Shown here one piece after another: positions 18,220 to 27,458 of a stretch of DNA of 64,000 nt. The stretch is taken from contig NZ_JAEUAW010000004.1 in NCBI RefSeq assembly GCF_019511665.1, forward strand, positions 186,001 to 250,000, given 5' to 3'. This DNA is from Microbacterium jejuense. Its GTDB lineage: Bacteria > Actinomycetota > Actinomycetes > Actinomycetales > Microbacteriaceae. A program made the position numbers and the translations under genes. Every line of letters starts with the position of its first letter. The stretch's first letter is position 1. The notes under the pieces were generated by a model. It was not told the DNA's origin. It saw only the letters and a program-made list of their open reading frames with translations, and made no database searches.

Positions 18220-19755
18220 ATGCTGCTGCATGAGCTCGTGACGGCGACGGATGCCGTCGCCTCCACGTCGTCGCGTCTGGCCAAGGTCGCCGCCCTCGCC
18301 GACGTGCTGCGGGGGCTCGACGCCGACGAGATCGCCCCGGCGATCGGCTTTTTGACCGCGAGCCCCCGCCAGGGGCGCCTGGGCGTCGGGTGGCGGAGCC
18401 TGTCGAACCTGAGCGTGACCCACGCCGACGAGCCGGCGCTGACCGTGGCCGACGTCGACGCGGCCTTCGACCGCCTGGCCGCGACCGACGGTCCCGGCTC
18501 GGCCGCTGCCCGCACGGCGGCGCTGAACGACCTCGCGCGCGCTGCAACGGCGCACGAATGGGACTTCATCGCGCGCGTCATGATGGGCGAGCTGCGCACG
18601 GGAGCGCTCGAGGGAGTGTTGCTGGATGCCGTCGCGAAGGCGTCCGGCAACGACGCCGTCACGGTGCGCCGGGCGGCGATGCTCTCGGGCGATCTCGGTG
18701 CGACGGCGCGCCTGGCGCTCACCGGAGCCCCCGAGGAGCTCGCCGGGGTCGGACTGCAGGTGGGGCGCGGAGTCATGCCCATGCTGGCCTCGACCGCCGG
18801 CTCGACGACCGAGGCGCTGCAGGCGCTCGGGGGAGCGGCGTCCGTCGAGTACAAGCTCGACGGCGCGCGCATCCAGGTGCACCGTGACGGCGACGACGTG
18901 CGGGTCTTCACGCGCAGTCTCGCCGACATCACGCATCGCGTGCCCGAGATCGTCGAGGCGACGCGGGCGCTGCCCGCGCAGCGGGTGATCCTCGACGGCG
19001 AGACCCTGTCGCTCGACGAGGACGGCGGTCCGCGCCCGTTCCAGGACACGATGGCGCGATTCGGATCGATGGGCACCGACGACGCGGCCGCCGCCATCCT
19101 GCGCCCGTGGTTCTTCGACATCCTCCACCTCGACGGCGTCGACCTCATCGACGAGCCGCTGTCGGCGCGGCTGGAGGCGCTCGCCCGCGTGGCCGGCGAC
19201 GCGCTCATGCCCGGCGTCGTCACCGCCGACGCCGCACAGGCCGAGGCCTTCTCGCGCGACGCGCTCGCCGCGGGCCACGAAGGCGTCATGGTGAAAGCGC
19301 TCGACGCGCCGTACGCCGCGGGGCGGCGCGGCAAGAGCTGGCTCAAGGTCAAGCCGGTGCTCACGTACGACCTTGTCGTGCTCGCCGTCGAGCCCGGGTC
19401 GGGGCGGCGCAGCGGCCTGCTGTCGAACCTGCACCTGGGCGCGCTCGACCCGACGGGGGAGTTCGGCGAACCCGGCGGCTTCGTCATGGTCGGCAAGACG
19501 TTCAAAGGGCTGACCGATGCCACGCTCCGCTGGCAGACCGAGCACTTCCCGACCATCGAGACGCGCCGGACGGCGTACGCGGTGCATGTGCGGCCCGAGA
19601 CGGTCGTCGAGATCGCGATCGACGGCGTGCAGCGCTCGACCCGCTACCCCGGCGGTATCGCGCTGCGCTTCGCCCGGGTCAAGGCGTACCGACCCGACAA
19701 GCGCCCGGAGGACGCCGACACCATCCAGACGCTCCGCGCGCTGCTGCGCGGCTGA
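18220..19755 (+). CDS. ligB: ATP-dependent DNA ligase, LigB type
   Basis: A 511-residue ATP-dependent ligase that seals nicks through a lysyl-AMP intermediate. The N-terminal DNA-binding domain spans about 1-200. The nucleotidyltransferase motif I is EYKLDGARIQ with K212. Motifs for the glycine/arginine (FTRSLADITHRVPE), DGE (LDGETLS) and the KVKPVLTYDLVVLAVEPG segment follow, and the OB fold ends at about 505. Length and layout match mycobacterial LigB rather than LigC or LigD. A GAGAAT hexamer six bases before ATG 18220 suggests a leaderless internal promoter. It is probably a repair ligase beside the NAD-dependent LigA found elsewhere in bacteria. Confidence 0.9.
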   Translation: MLLHELVTATDAVASTSSRLAKVAALADVLRGLDADEIAPAIGFLTASPRQGRLGVGWRSLSNLSVTHADEPALTVADVDAAFDRLAATDGPGSAAARTAALNDLARAATAHEWDFIARVMMGELRTGALEGVLLDAVAKASGNDAVTVRRAAMLSGDLGATARLALTGAPEELAGVGLQVGRGVMPMLASTAGSTTEALQALGGAASVEYKLDGARIQVHRDGDDVRVFTRSLADITHRVPEIVEATRALPAQRVILDGETLSLDEDGGPRPFQDTMARFGSMGTDDAAAAILRPWFFDILHLDGVDLIDEPLSARLEALARVAGDALMPGVVTADAAQAEAFSRDALAAGHEGVMVKALDAPYAAGRRGKSWLKVKPVLTYDLVVLAVEPGSGRRSGLLSNLHLGALDPTGEFGEPGGFVMVGKTFKGLTDATLRWQTEHFPTIETRRTAYAVHVRPETVVEIAIDGVQRSTRYPGGIALRFARVKAYRPDKRPEDADTIQTLRALLRG

Positions 19756-19763
19756 GGCCCGCC

Positions 19764-20456
19764 GTGCGCATCGTGGTGCTGACCGGGGCCGGCATCTCGG
19801 CAGAGAGCGGCGTGCCCACGTTCCGGGGCTCCGACGGACTGTGGGAGGGGCACCGCGTGGAGGACGTCGCGACGCCCGAGGGGTACGAGCGCGACCCCGA
19901 CGCCGTGCTCGCCTTCTACGACGCGCGGCGGCGGGCCGTGGCATCCACGCATCCCAATCCGGCGCACCGGGCGCTGGCCCGCCTCGAGGGCGCGATCGGC
20001 GACAGGCTGCTCGTCGTGACGCAGAACGTCGACGACCTGCACGAGCGCGCGGGCACCCGCAACCTCGTCCACATGCACGGCGAGCTGCGCCGCGCCCGCT
20101 GTCTCGCGTGCGACGCGCGACCGGACTGGGACGACGACCTCCGCGACCGTCCACGGTGCCCGCGGTGCGGCGAGCGGATGCTGCGACCCGACGTCGTGTG
20201 GTTCGGCGAAATGCCGTACGGGCTCGACCGCATCGAGCAGGCGGTCGTCGCGTGCGATGTGTTCGTGTCCATCGGCACGTCGGGGGAGGTGTACCCGGCC
20301 GCCGGCTACGTCGCGCTCGCTGCGGCGTTCGGCGCCCGGACCGTGGAGCTCAACCTGGAGCCGAGCGATCCGGCGGTGCCGCTCGACGATGTGCGCGCCG
20401 GGCGCGCGGGCGAGCTGGTGCCGGCATGGGTGGAAGAAGTGCTCGCCCGGCGGTGA
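19764..20456 (+). CDS. Sirtuin NAD-dependent protein deacylase, SIRT5/CobB-like
   Basis: A 230-residue class III sirtuin. The NAD-binding GAGISAESGVPTFRG is at residues 9-22, QNVDDLHERAG at 87-97 and the catalytic H105 in HMHGE. Four zinc cysteines are C113, C116, C132 and C135. Y52 and R55 (FYDAR) are in the positions that recognise succinyl- and malonyl-lysine in SIRT5 and CobB, so it may remove acidic acyl groups as well as acetyl. GTG 19764 is eight bases after the ligB stop with GAGG in the overlap. Confidence 0.9.
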   Translation: MRIVVLTGAGISAESGVPTFRGSDGLWEGHRVEDVATPEGYERDPDAVLAFYDARRRAVASTHPNPAHRALARLEGAIGDRLLVVTQNVDDLHERAGTRNLVHMHGELRRARCLACDARPDWDDDLRDRPRCPRCGERMLRPDVVWFGEMPYGLDRIEQAVVACDVFVSIGTSGEVYPAAGYVALAAAFGARTVELNLEPSDPAVPLDDVRAGRAGELVPAWVEEVLARR

Positions 20457-20470
20457 CGAAGGACCGACGC

Positions 20471-20505
20471 AAGAGCGCCGGGTGGAGCATCCACCCGGCG
20501 CTCTT
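20471..20505. terminator. Hairpin terminator between convergent sirtuin and ABC permease genes
   Basis: A perfect 16-bp stem (20471-20486 with 20490-20505) with the loop GCA, between two converging genes. Confidence 0.8.
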
Positions 20506-20521
20506 CGCGTGCGGAGCCGCG

Positions 20522-21793
20522 CTACATGCGCACGCCTCCCGAGCGCACCCGCGACAGCGCGTCGACGGTCGCGGCGAGGATCAGCACGCCGCCGGTGACC
20601 AGCAGGTTGATGCCGGCGGGCAGGTTGAGCAGGCCGAGCCCGTTCGTGATCGTCGCGATCACCAGGGCGCCGATCGCCGCGTGCACCAGCCGGCCGCGTC
20701 CGCCGAAGAGGCTGACGCCGCCGACGACGGCTGCGGCGACACCCGACAGCACGATGTCACGACCGACCGTGGCGTCCACCGCGCCGACGCGCGCGACGCT
20801 CAGCAGGCCCGAGAACACGGCGAGGGCCGAGCAGATGACGAAGGCCCACCACTTGATCCAGCGGACCTTCACGCCCGAGCGGCGTGCCGCCTCGGCGTTG
20901 CCGCCGATGGCGTAGAGGTACCGGCCGAACTTCGTGCGGTCGAGCAGGAACGTGCCGAGCCACAGCAGCGTCAGGACGATCGGGACGACGATCGGCACGC
21001 CCGACACCTCGACGACCGACTGGCCGCGGTTCTGGTTGAGGAAGTACACCACGATGCCGCCGCCGACCGCGATGGCCGCCAGCTTGATGAACACGAGCGA
21101 CAGCGCGCGGTTGGGCACGCCGGCACGCGTGCGGCGCGAGCGGTCCCAGAACGCGGTGCCGCCCGAGATCAGCAGCATGATCGCCAGCATCACCCAGCCG
21201 CCCCACACCGGCAGGTTGCCGTTCTGCAGGGCGATGAGCTCGGGCACCTCGAGACGGAACTGGCCGCCCGAGCCGATGACGACGAGAGCCAGACCCTGGA
21301 AGCCGAGGAACAGGCCGAGCGTCACGACGAACGAAGGGATGCCGACGCGCGCGACGAAGAAGCCGATCAGCGCACCGGTGGCGAAGCCGAAGCCGAAGCC
21401 CACGAGGAGCGCCAGCGGCCACGGCACGTGGAACTGCGAGTTCAGCACCACGAACAGCGCCATGCCGACGCCGCCCGTGACACCGGCCGACAGGTCGATC
21501 TCGCCGAGGAGCAGCACGAACACGAGCGCGATGCCCAGCACCACGAGCGTCGCCGCCTGGTTCATCAGGTTGGCGAAGTTGCGCTCCGTGAGGAAGTAGG
21601 GGCTCAGGATGGAGAAGAGGACGCCGAGCACGACGAGGCCGCCCACCGCGGGGAGCGCGCCCATGTCACCGCCGCGCACGCGCTGCCACCACGCCGAGAG
21701 CTGGTCGGCGAGGCCACCCTCGACGCCGCTGCCGATGAGGTCGCTTGCGACGGGATCGGGTGCCGCCTCGGTCCGGGTCGTGCTGCTGGTCAT
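20522..21793 (-). CDS. Xylose-type sugar ABC transporter permease (system 1)
   Basis: A 423-residue membrane protein of the branched-chain/ribose/xylose permease superfamily, with roughly ten or more hydrophobic segments. Signature blocks include LLGEIDLSAGVTGGVGMALF, GIPSFVVTLG, and GVSLFGGRGRLVHAAIGALV near the C-terminus. At 423 residues it is larger than RbsC (about 320) and resembles XylH-type permeases. Its ATG overlaps the ATPase stop (ATGA). It is the last gene of the operon ending at the hairpin 20471-20505. Confidence 0.9.
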   Translation of the reverse strand: MTSSTTRTEAAPDPVASDLIGSGVEGGLADQLSAWWQRVRGGDMGALPAVGGLVVLGVLFSILSPYFLTERNFANLMNQAATLVVLGIALVFVLLLGEIDLSAGVTGGVGMALFVVLNSQFHVPWPLALLVGFGFGFATGALIGFFVARVGIPSFVVTLGLFLGFQGLALVVIGSGGQFRLEVPELIALQNGNLPVWGGWVMLAIMLLISGGTAFWDRSRRTRAGVPNRALSLVFIKLAAIAVGGGIVVYFLNQNRGQSVVEVSGVPIVVPIVLTLLWLGTFLLDRTKFGRYLYAIGGNAEAARRSGVKVRWIKWWAFVICSALAVFSGLLSVARVGAVDATVGRDIVLSGVAAAVVGGVSLFGGRGRLVHAAIGALVIATITNGLGLLNLPAGINLLVTGGVLILAATVDALSRVRSGGVRM

Positions 21794-22632
21794 TCCGCGC
21801 CTCCTTCGGTGCGAACGGTGGACGTGTCGATGATGCCGACGCCGCCCTGCGGGGCCTTGGTGCCGGTGATGTAGCCGACGATGTCGTCGCGCGTGGTCTC
21901 AGAGGTCGGGATCTGCGCGACCATCTGGCCGAGGTAGAGCACGGCGATGTCGTCGGCGACGGCGAACACGTCGGCGAGATTGTGGCTGATGAGCACCACT
22001 GCGACGCCCTGCTCGGACAGTCGCTTGACGAGGTTGAGCACCTGCTCGGTCTGCGCGACGCCGAGCGCCGCCGTCGGCTCGTCGAGGATCACCACGCGAG
22101 CCTTCTTCAGCACGGCGCGGGCGATCGCGACGGTCTGGCGCTGCCCGCCCGAGAGGCTCGACACCTTCTGCCGCACGGACTTGACCGTGCGCACCGACAG
22201 GGAGCGGAGGGTGTCGGACGCCTCCTTCTCCATGCGGCCCTCGTCGAACGTGCCGAACGACAGCTCTTCGCGGCCGAGGAACATGTTCTGCACGATGTCG
22301 AGGTTGTCGCACAGCGCGAGGTCCTGGTACACGACCTCGATGCCCAGTCCGGCCGCGTCACGCGGCGCGTGCAGGTCGCGGTGGGTGCCGTCGATGAGCA
22401 CCTCGCCCTCGTCGTAGGGCTGCACGCCGGCGAGGCCCTTGATGAGGGTGGACTTGCCGGCGCCGTTGTCGCCGACGAGGGCCGTGACCCGGCCCGGGCG
22501 GACGACGAGGTCGACGCCCTTGAGGACGCTCACCGGGCCGAACGACTTCTTGACGCCGACCAGCTGGATGATCGGCTCCGCCCCGACGCCGACGGGGGCA
22601 TCGACCGCGGGTGGGGAAATGGTGTCTGACAT
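21790..22632 (-). CDS. Xylose-type sugar ABC transporter ATP-binding protein (system 1)
   Basis: A 280-residue ATPase with Walker A GDNGAGKST, signature SSLSGGQRQTVAIARA and Walker B VVILDEPTAALG. It carries one nucleotide-binding domain, unlike the ~500-residue double-domain RbsA/XylG of E. coli, so it probably works as a homodimer as in FrcA-type systems. AAGGAAG lies about six bases before ATG 22632. It couples to the binding protein at 22741 and permease at 20522. Confidence 0.9.
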   Translation of the reverse strand: MSDTISPPAVDAPVGVGAEPIIQLVGVKKSFGPVSVLKGVDLVVRPGRVTALVGDNGAGKSTLIKGLAGVQPYDEGEVLIDGTHRDLHAPRDAAGLGIEVVYQDLALCDNLDIVQNMFLGREELSFGTFDEGRMEKEASDTLRSLSVRTVKSVRQKVSSLSGGQRQTVAIARAVLKKARVVILDEPTAALGVAQTEQVLNLVKRLSEQGVAVVLISHNLADVFAVADDIAVLYLGQMVAQIPTSETTRDDIVGYITGTKAPQGGVGIIDTSTVRTEGGAE

Positions 22633-22690
22633 GCTCGCTTCCTTGCGGGTCTCGCGTGGGTTCGGAGTTCGAGGAGAGGGTCTCGTGCAT

Positions 22691-22727
22691 GCGAGGGCGC
22701 CGCGCCTGGTCGACGCGACGCCCTCGC
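22691..22727 (-). promoter_or_regulatory. Intercistronic hairpin after the system 1 binding-protein gene
   Basis: GCGAGGGCG (22691-22699) pairs with CGCCCTCGC (22719-22727), with a further inner CGCG pairing. It lies in the 108-base gap between the binding-protein and ATPase genes. Such hairpins typically protect the upstream mRNA or attenuate reading into the transporter genes, giving excess binding protein (inference). Confidence 0.55.
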
Positions 22728-22740
22728 CGTGCAGCGGAAC

Positions 22741-23817
22741 TTACTGCGTGACCCCGTACTGCTCGCACGCGGCGATCACGTCGGGCGTGCAGACGTCGTC
22801 GTAGTCGGCGTCGCCGGCGGCGATGACGTCCTTGACCTTGTCGGGGCCGACGAGGATCGGCGTGACCTGGATGTAGGGCGTGCCGTCGTCGAGCTTGGCG
22901 CTGGTCGAGGGCTTGTCGCCCTTCAGCAGCGCGACGGCGGTGTCGACCGCGGCGGTCGCCTCGTCCTTGACCGGCTTGTAGACCGTGGCGGTCTGCCAGC
23001 CGAGCAGGATGTTCTGCAGACCCGCGACGTTCGCGTCCTGACCCGACACGGCGACGCCGGTCAGGTTGTTGTCCTGCAGGACCTTGATGACGCCGGCCGC
23101 GTTGGTGTCGTTCGCGACCCAGACGCCGTCGACCTTGCCGCCGAGCGAGGTCAGCGCCTGCTCGAAGTTGGTCTGGGACTTGGCCTGGTCCCACACACCG
23201 GTCGGCTCGGCGGCCGGCTTGATGCCCGCGGCCTCCATGACCTCGACGGCGCCGTCGTGGAACATCGCGGCGTTGCCGTCGGTCGGGTCGCCGCCCATGT
23301 ACACGACGACCGCGGTCGCCGGGTCCTTGCCGGCGGCGGCGAGGCCGTCGAGCACGGTCTGGCCCTCGAGCTCGCCGACCTTCACGTTGTCGAACGACAC
23401 GTAGTAGTCCGCGCCGGTGAAGGGGCGGTCGTAGGCGATCACGGGGATGCCTTCGCCCTTCGCCTTCTCGGCGACGGCCTCGGCTGCGCCCTGGTAGTCG
23501 ACGAGCAGCATGACGCCGCAGCCCTTGGTGAGCTGCTGGTCGGCGATCGTCGAGTACTTGTTGACGTCGCCCTGGGCGTTCTGGATGTCGGCCTCGAAGC
23601 CGGCGGCCTCCAGGCCCTCCTGCAGGTACTTCTTGTCGAAGTTCTCCCAGCGCGGCGACGACGCCGCGTCGGGCAGGATCACGCAGGCGCGGCCCTGCGC
23701 GTCGGAGCCGGCGTCGGTGCTGCCACCGTCGCCGTTGCCGCTGCTGGAACAGCCGGCGAGGGTCATGGCGGCGGCGCCCGCGAGGGCGGCCACGGCCAGG
23801 AGAGAAGACTTCTTCAT
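22741..23817 (-). CDS. Xylose/ChvE-type sugar-binding lipoprotein (system 1)
   Basis: A 358-residue periplasmic-binding protein of the XylF/ChvE kind. The signal peptide MKKSSLLAVAALAGAAAMTL ends in the lipobox LAGC, so it is a lipoprotein. Motifs IAYDRPFTGADYYVSFDN and GVWVANDTNAAGV and SGQDANV match sugar-binding residues of the family (D-R and N-D-x-N pockets). I start at ATG 23817, which has AAAGG in front and a proper signal peptide, rather than an upstream in-frame ATG at 23874. Substrate could be xylose, arabinose or a related sugar. Confidence 0.9.
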   Translation of the reverse strand: MKKSSLLAVAALAGAAAMTLAGCSSSGNGDGGSTDAGSDAQGRACVILPDAASSPRWENFDKKYLQEGLEAAGFEADIQNAQGDVNKYSTIADQQLTKGCGVMLLVDYQGAAEAVAEKAKGEGIPVIAYDRPFTGADYYVSFDNVKVGELEGQTVLDGLAAAGKDPATAVVVYMGGDPTDGNAAMFHDGAVEVMEAAGIKPAAEPTGVWDQAKSQTNFEQALTSLGGKVDGVWVANDTNAAGVIKVLQDNNLTGVAVSGQDANVAGLQNILLGWQTATVYKPVKDEATAAVDTAVALLKGDKPSTSAKLDDGTPYIQVTPILVGPDKVKDVIAAGDADYDDVCTPDVIAACEQYGVTQ

Positions 23818-24113
23818 CTTGCGCCTTTCGTCGTTGAAGCGAGCGGGTCTGCGCAGGATCGTCCCTGCGTTCATCGCTGAGAGCGATCATCGACGATGAC
23901 GATTCTTGTCGTCAAGTCTTGAACGTAACGCTTTGGCAACGCGTCGATGCGCTGGCCGACCGACGACGATCGGCTCTTCCCGAGACAGCGCTTACCGTGC
24001 AGAATGCACAGCTGGCGGCATCCTGATCAGGAATTATGCGCAGCTACGCAGGAGGTGTCGTGGATGCCGCACCCGACCGCGTTCGTCAAGTGAAGGCAGC
24101 GCCGATCCTTCGT
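23818..24113. other. Promoter region of system 1 and spacer between the two ABC systems
   Basis: No gene is seen. On the minus strand TTGACG (23915-23910) and GATGAT (23891-23886), 18 bases apart, form a plausible promoter for the binding-protein gene. The palindrome TCATCG-T-CGATGA and the arms GACGA-N6-TCGTC overlap this promoter and could be an operator for a repressor such as the ROK protein encoded at 27459-28691. These assignments are inference. The remaining sequence up to the permease stop at 24114 shows no clear terminator. Confidence 0.4.
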
Positions 24114-25361
24114 TCAGGCGCGTCCCGTCGCTGCGCGGGTGCGGCGCGAGAGCGAGTCGACGATCACCGCGAGCACGAGGACGACCCCCGTGACCATGAA
24201 CTGCACGGACGAATCGAGGCTGAGCAGAGTGAGCCCGGACGAGATCGACTGGATCACCACGATGCCGACGAGGGCCGAGAAGGCCGACCCGCGTCCGCCG
24301 AACAGGCTGGTGCCGCCGATCACGGCGGCCGCGATCGCGTTGAGGTTGACGTCGCCGGTGCCCGAGCTCTGATTCGCCGACCCGAGCCGCGCGGCGGCGA
24401 GGATCCCGCCTGCGGCGGCGAGGGTCGCGCACAGTGCGAAGACCGACAGGTAGATGCGGTCGACGCGGATGCCGGCGCGACGCGCGGCCTCGACCGAGCC
24501 GCCGACGGCGTAGACCGAGCGGCCCCACCGCGTGCGCGTGAGGAGGAAGTTCATGACGACCACGAGGGCGAGGAAGAACAGGAACATGACCCCGACGCCG
24601 CGATCCAGCGAGAGGTACCAGATCGCCGCCACGAGGAACGCCAGGAGCACGCCGCTGCGCACGGCGATGGCGGCATAGCTCTGGCTGACGAGATTGGCGG
24701 CCGCGCGCCGCTGGGCATGCCGCACGCGCGACCACGCGTACACGCCGGTCGACGCGACGGCGAGCGCGTAGGCCGCCCACGGCGGCAGGAAGAGCTGCTG
24801 CGCGAACTGGACGATCCACGAGTCGAAGGGGATGGCGATCGACCCGGTCTTGCCGAGCACCCACAGCTGCAGGCCGAGGAAGCCGAGCAGGCCGGCGAGC
24901 GTGATCACGAAGCTCGGCAGGCCGAAGCGGGTGAACAGGTAGCCGTACAGGAGCCCGACGAGGCAGCCGATCGCCAGCGCCGCGACCAGCGAGAGCACGA
25001 GGTTCCACTGCAGCTGCACGAAGGTGACCGCGAGGACGGCGGCCGCGAGCCCCGAGACCGAGCCGACCGACAGGTCGATCTCGCCGACCAGCAGCACGAC
25101 GACCACACCGAGGGCGATCGTGCCGATCGCCGCGCACTGCATCGTGAGGTTGACGAGGTTCTCGCTGGAGAGGAAGGCCGGGTTGAGGGCCTCGAACACG
25201 GTCCAGATCACCACGATCCCGAGCACCACCGGGACCGCGCCGAGGTCGCCGCCGCGGACGCGCTCCACGAACCCCTGGAGCATGCTGCGGATCCCGCGTC
25301 CGCTCAGCAGCCGTTCGTCCGCTCCCGTCTCGGCCAGCCGCTCATCGCCGCGCGCGCTCAC
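24114..25361 (-). CDS. Xylose-type sugar ABC transporter permease (system 2)
   Basis: A 415-residue permease paralogous to the one at 20522. Shared blocks include LLVGEIDLSVGSVSGLAAAVL, GLPSFVITLAGLLGFLGLQL and GGTSLFGGRGSAFSALVGIVVI. It starts at GTG 25361 with a GTGA overlap on the ATPase stop; the N-terminal 30 residues are hydrophilic before the first hydrophobic segment. MLQGFVERVRGGDLGAVPVVLG marks the true membrane start. Confidence 0.9.
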   Translation of the reverse strand: MSARGDERLAETGADERLLSGRGIRSMLQGFVERVRGGDLGAVPVVLGIVVIWTVFEALNPAFLSSENLVNLTMQCAAIGTIALGVVVVLLVGEIDLSVGSVSGLAAAVLAVTFVQLQWNLVLSLVAALAIGCLVGLLYGYLFTRFGLPSFVITLAGLLGFLGLQLWVLGKTGSIAIPFDSWIVQFAQQLFLPPWAAYALAVASTGVYAWSRVRHAQRRAAANLVSQSYAAIAVRSGVLLAFLVAAIWYLSLDRGVGVMFLFFLALVVVMNFLLTRTRWGRSVYAVGGSVEAARRAGIRVDRIYLSVFALCATLAAAGGILAAARLGSANQSSGTGDVNLNAIAAAVIGGTSLFGGRGSAFSALVGIVVIQSISSGLTLLSLDSSVQFMVTGVVLVLAVIVDSLSRRTRAATGRA

Positions 25362-26317
25362 CGGCGCCCGTCCTCGCGGGGGAGCCGCCGCGGACGCGTG
25401 CGCGGCATGCGGATCACGGTCCCGCCGGTGTCTCCGTCGTCGTCGTCGCCCAGGTCGGAGTCGTCGGCCCGCGCGGATCCGGCCGCGGGCTCGGGTGCGG
25501 GCACAGGCGTCGGCTCCGGCGTGGGAGCCGGCCGCGTCCACCGGGCTCCGGAGTGGTCGACGGCCCCCGTGATGGCGGCGATGAGCGTCTCGCTCGTGAC
25601 GTCGGCGACGTTGTACACGCCGTTGTTGCGGCCGAGACGCAGCACGACGACGCGGTCGGCCACCGCGAGCACGTCGGCCATGTTGTGGCTGATGAGGATG
25701 ACGCCGTGGCCGCGCTCGCGCAGCCGCTCGATGAGGTTCAGCACCTCGGCGGTCTGCGCCACGCCGAGGGCGGCGGTCGGCTCGTCGAGGATGACGACGC
25801 GCGGCTCGCCGATGAGCGACCTCGCGATGGCGACGGTCTGACGCTGACCGCCCGAGAGCGAGGCGACCGGCACCCGCACCGACGGGATCTTCGCCGACAG
25901 CTCGCGCAGGAGGGTCCAGGTGCGCTGCTCCATGTCGACCTCGTCGAGCGTCGCGCCGTCGCGCAGCTCGCGCCCGAGCCACAGGTTCGCGACCACATCG
26001 AGGTTGTCGCACAGCGCGAGGTCCTGGAAGATCGTCTCGATCCCGAGTCGCTGCGCGTCGGCAGGCGAGTCGATGTGCACCGGCTCGCCGTCGAACTCGA
26101 TCGTGCCCGCGTCGGGCGGATGGACTCCGGCGAGCACCTTGACCAGCGTGGACTTGCCGGCGCCGTTGTCGCCGACGAGGGCCACGACCTCGCCCTCGTT
26201 GACCCAGAAGTCGACGTCGGTGAGCGCCTTGACGGCACCGAAGCGCTTGCCGATGCCGCGCATCGTCAACACTCGTTCGCGCGATCGTCCGGTTCGCGGG
26301 GGCGTCATCGACATCAT
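25358..26317 (-). CDS. Xylose-type sugar ABC transporter ATP-binding protein (system 2)
   Basis: A 319-residue ATPase with Walker A GDNGAGKST, signature SLSGGQRQTVAIARSL and Walker B VVILDEPTAALG, closely similar to the system 1 ATPase. It has one nucleotide-binding domain. After about residue 250 it carries an unusual ~65-residue tail: proline/glutamate repeats (TPEPTPVPAPEP), then an acidic run and a basic end (MPRTRPRRLPREDGRR). The tail is not part of the known family and its role is unknown. I start at ATG 26317 because AGGG lies five bases before it; ATG 26314 and 26308 are alternatives. Confidence 0.88.
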   Translation of the reverse strand: MMSMTPPRTGRSRERVLTMRGIGKRFGAVKALTDVDFWVNEGEVVALVGDNGAGKSTLVKVLAGVHPPDAGTIEFDGEPVHIDSPADAQRLGIETIFQDLALCDNLDVVANLWLGRELRDGATLDEVDMEQRTWTLLRELSAKIPSVRVPVASLSGGQRQTVAIARSLIGEPRVVILDEPTAALGVAQTAEVLNLIERLRERGHGVILISHNMADVLAVADRVVVLRLGRNNGVYNVADVTSETLIAAITGAVDHSGARWTRPAPTPEPTPVPAPEPAAGSARADDSDLGDDDDGDTGGTVIRMPRTRPRRLPREDGRR

Positions 26318-26324
26318 CGGGACC

Positions 26325-27449
26325 CTACTCGATGCCCGCGGCTTCGCACGCATCGGCGTAGGCCGGCGTGCAGATGTCCTCGACGGTCCAGAACCCGTCG
26401 GCGACGACCGTCTGCATGATGTTGTCGACCGTGACGGCGACGGGGTCGAGCAGCGTCGACGGCGTGCCCTGGATCTCCAGCGGCGCGGTCACGGTCTCGC
26501 CGTGCAGCAGCTTGACCGCCACCTCGGCCGCGAGGCGCGCCTGAGGCTTGATCGCCTTGTAGACGGTCATGTACTGGTCGCCCGTGAGCAGCCGCTGGAT
26601 CGCCGACAGCTCGGCGTCCTGCCCGGTGACGATCGGCCACGGGCTGACGTTCGCGACCCGCAGCGCGGCCACCGCGCCGCCGGCGGTCGCATCGTTGGCG
26701 GCATACACGCCGGCGATCTCGTCGCGATGCTGCGCGATCTGGCCCGACACCCATTCCTGCGCCTTCTCGGGGTTCCAGCCGGGGGTGTCGTACTCCGCGA
26801 GCACGTGCAGGCCGCTGTCGTCGATGATGCTGTGCGCGCCGTCCTTGAACAGCGCCGCGTTGCTGTCGGTGGGCGAGCCGTTGACCATGAGGATGCCGCT
26901 GCCCTCGGCGCCTCCGTCCACGCTGTCGCGCACACCCTCGACGAACGCGGTCGCCTGCAGGACGCCCACCTTCTCGTTGTCGAACGACACGTAGTAGGCG
27001 AGGTCGCCGCCGGCGATGAGGCGGTCGTACGAGATGACGGGCACGCCGCGCGCGTTCGCCGACGCGACGATGCTCACGGCCGCGGTGGCGTCGACGGGGT
27101 CGAGCACGAGGACGCCCGCCCCTGCCGTCAGGGCGGACTCCGCCTGCTGCTGCTGCTTCGCGGCGTCCTGATCGGCGTTGGCGTACAGCACGTCGTAGTC
27201 GCCCAGCTCTGCGACGCGCTCCTCGAACAGCGGCCGGTCGAACGTCTCGTAGCGGGCGGTCTTGGCGTCGGGCAGCAGCAGTGCGATCGTCGTGTCGCCG
27301 GGTGTGCCCGTCGGCGCGGGGGTCGCCGTGCATGCGGCCAGCATCGCCGCTCCGAAGAGCAGAGTGGATGCCGTACCCAGCGCGCGCATCACTGCACGAC
27401 GCGAGGGCGCCGGGCGCCGTCGCGGCCTGAGCAGTCGCGTGAGGGGCAT
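26325..27449 (-). CDS. Xylose/ChvE-type sugar-binding lipoprotein (system 2)
   Basis: A 374-residue binding protein with a long basic N-terminus (RLLRPRRRPAPSRR), then a hydrophobic stretch and lipobox LAAC near residue 40. The sugar-site motifs VISYDRLIAGGDLAYYVSFD, YAANDATAGGAV and TGQDAEL parallel those of system 1. It starts nine bases after the ROK gene stop and is followed after seven bases by the ATPase gene, so ROK, binding protein, ATPase and permease form one operon. Confidence 0.9.
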   Translation of the reverse strand: MPLTRLLRPRRRPAPSRRAVMRALGTASTLLFGAAMLAACTATPAPTGTPGDTTIALLLPDAKTARYETFDRPLFEERVAELGDYDVLYANADQDAAKQQQQAESALTAGAGVLVLDPVDATAAVSIVASANARGVPVISYDRLIAGGDLAYYVSFDNEKVGVLQATAFVEGVRDSVDGGAEGSGILMVNGSPTDSNAALFKDGAHSIIDDSGLHVLAEYDTPGWNPEKAQEWVSGQIAQHRDEIAGVYAANDATAGGAVAALRVANVSPWPIVTGQDAELSAIQRLLTGDQYMTVYKAIKPQARLAAEVAVKLLHGETVTAPLEIQGTPSTLLDPVAVTVDNIMQTVVADGFWTVEDICTPAYADACEAAGIE

Positions 27450-27458
27450 CGCAAGAGC

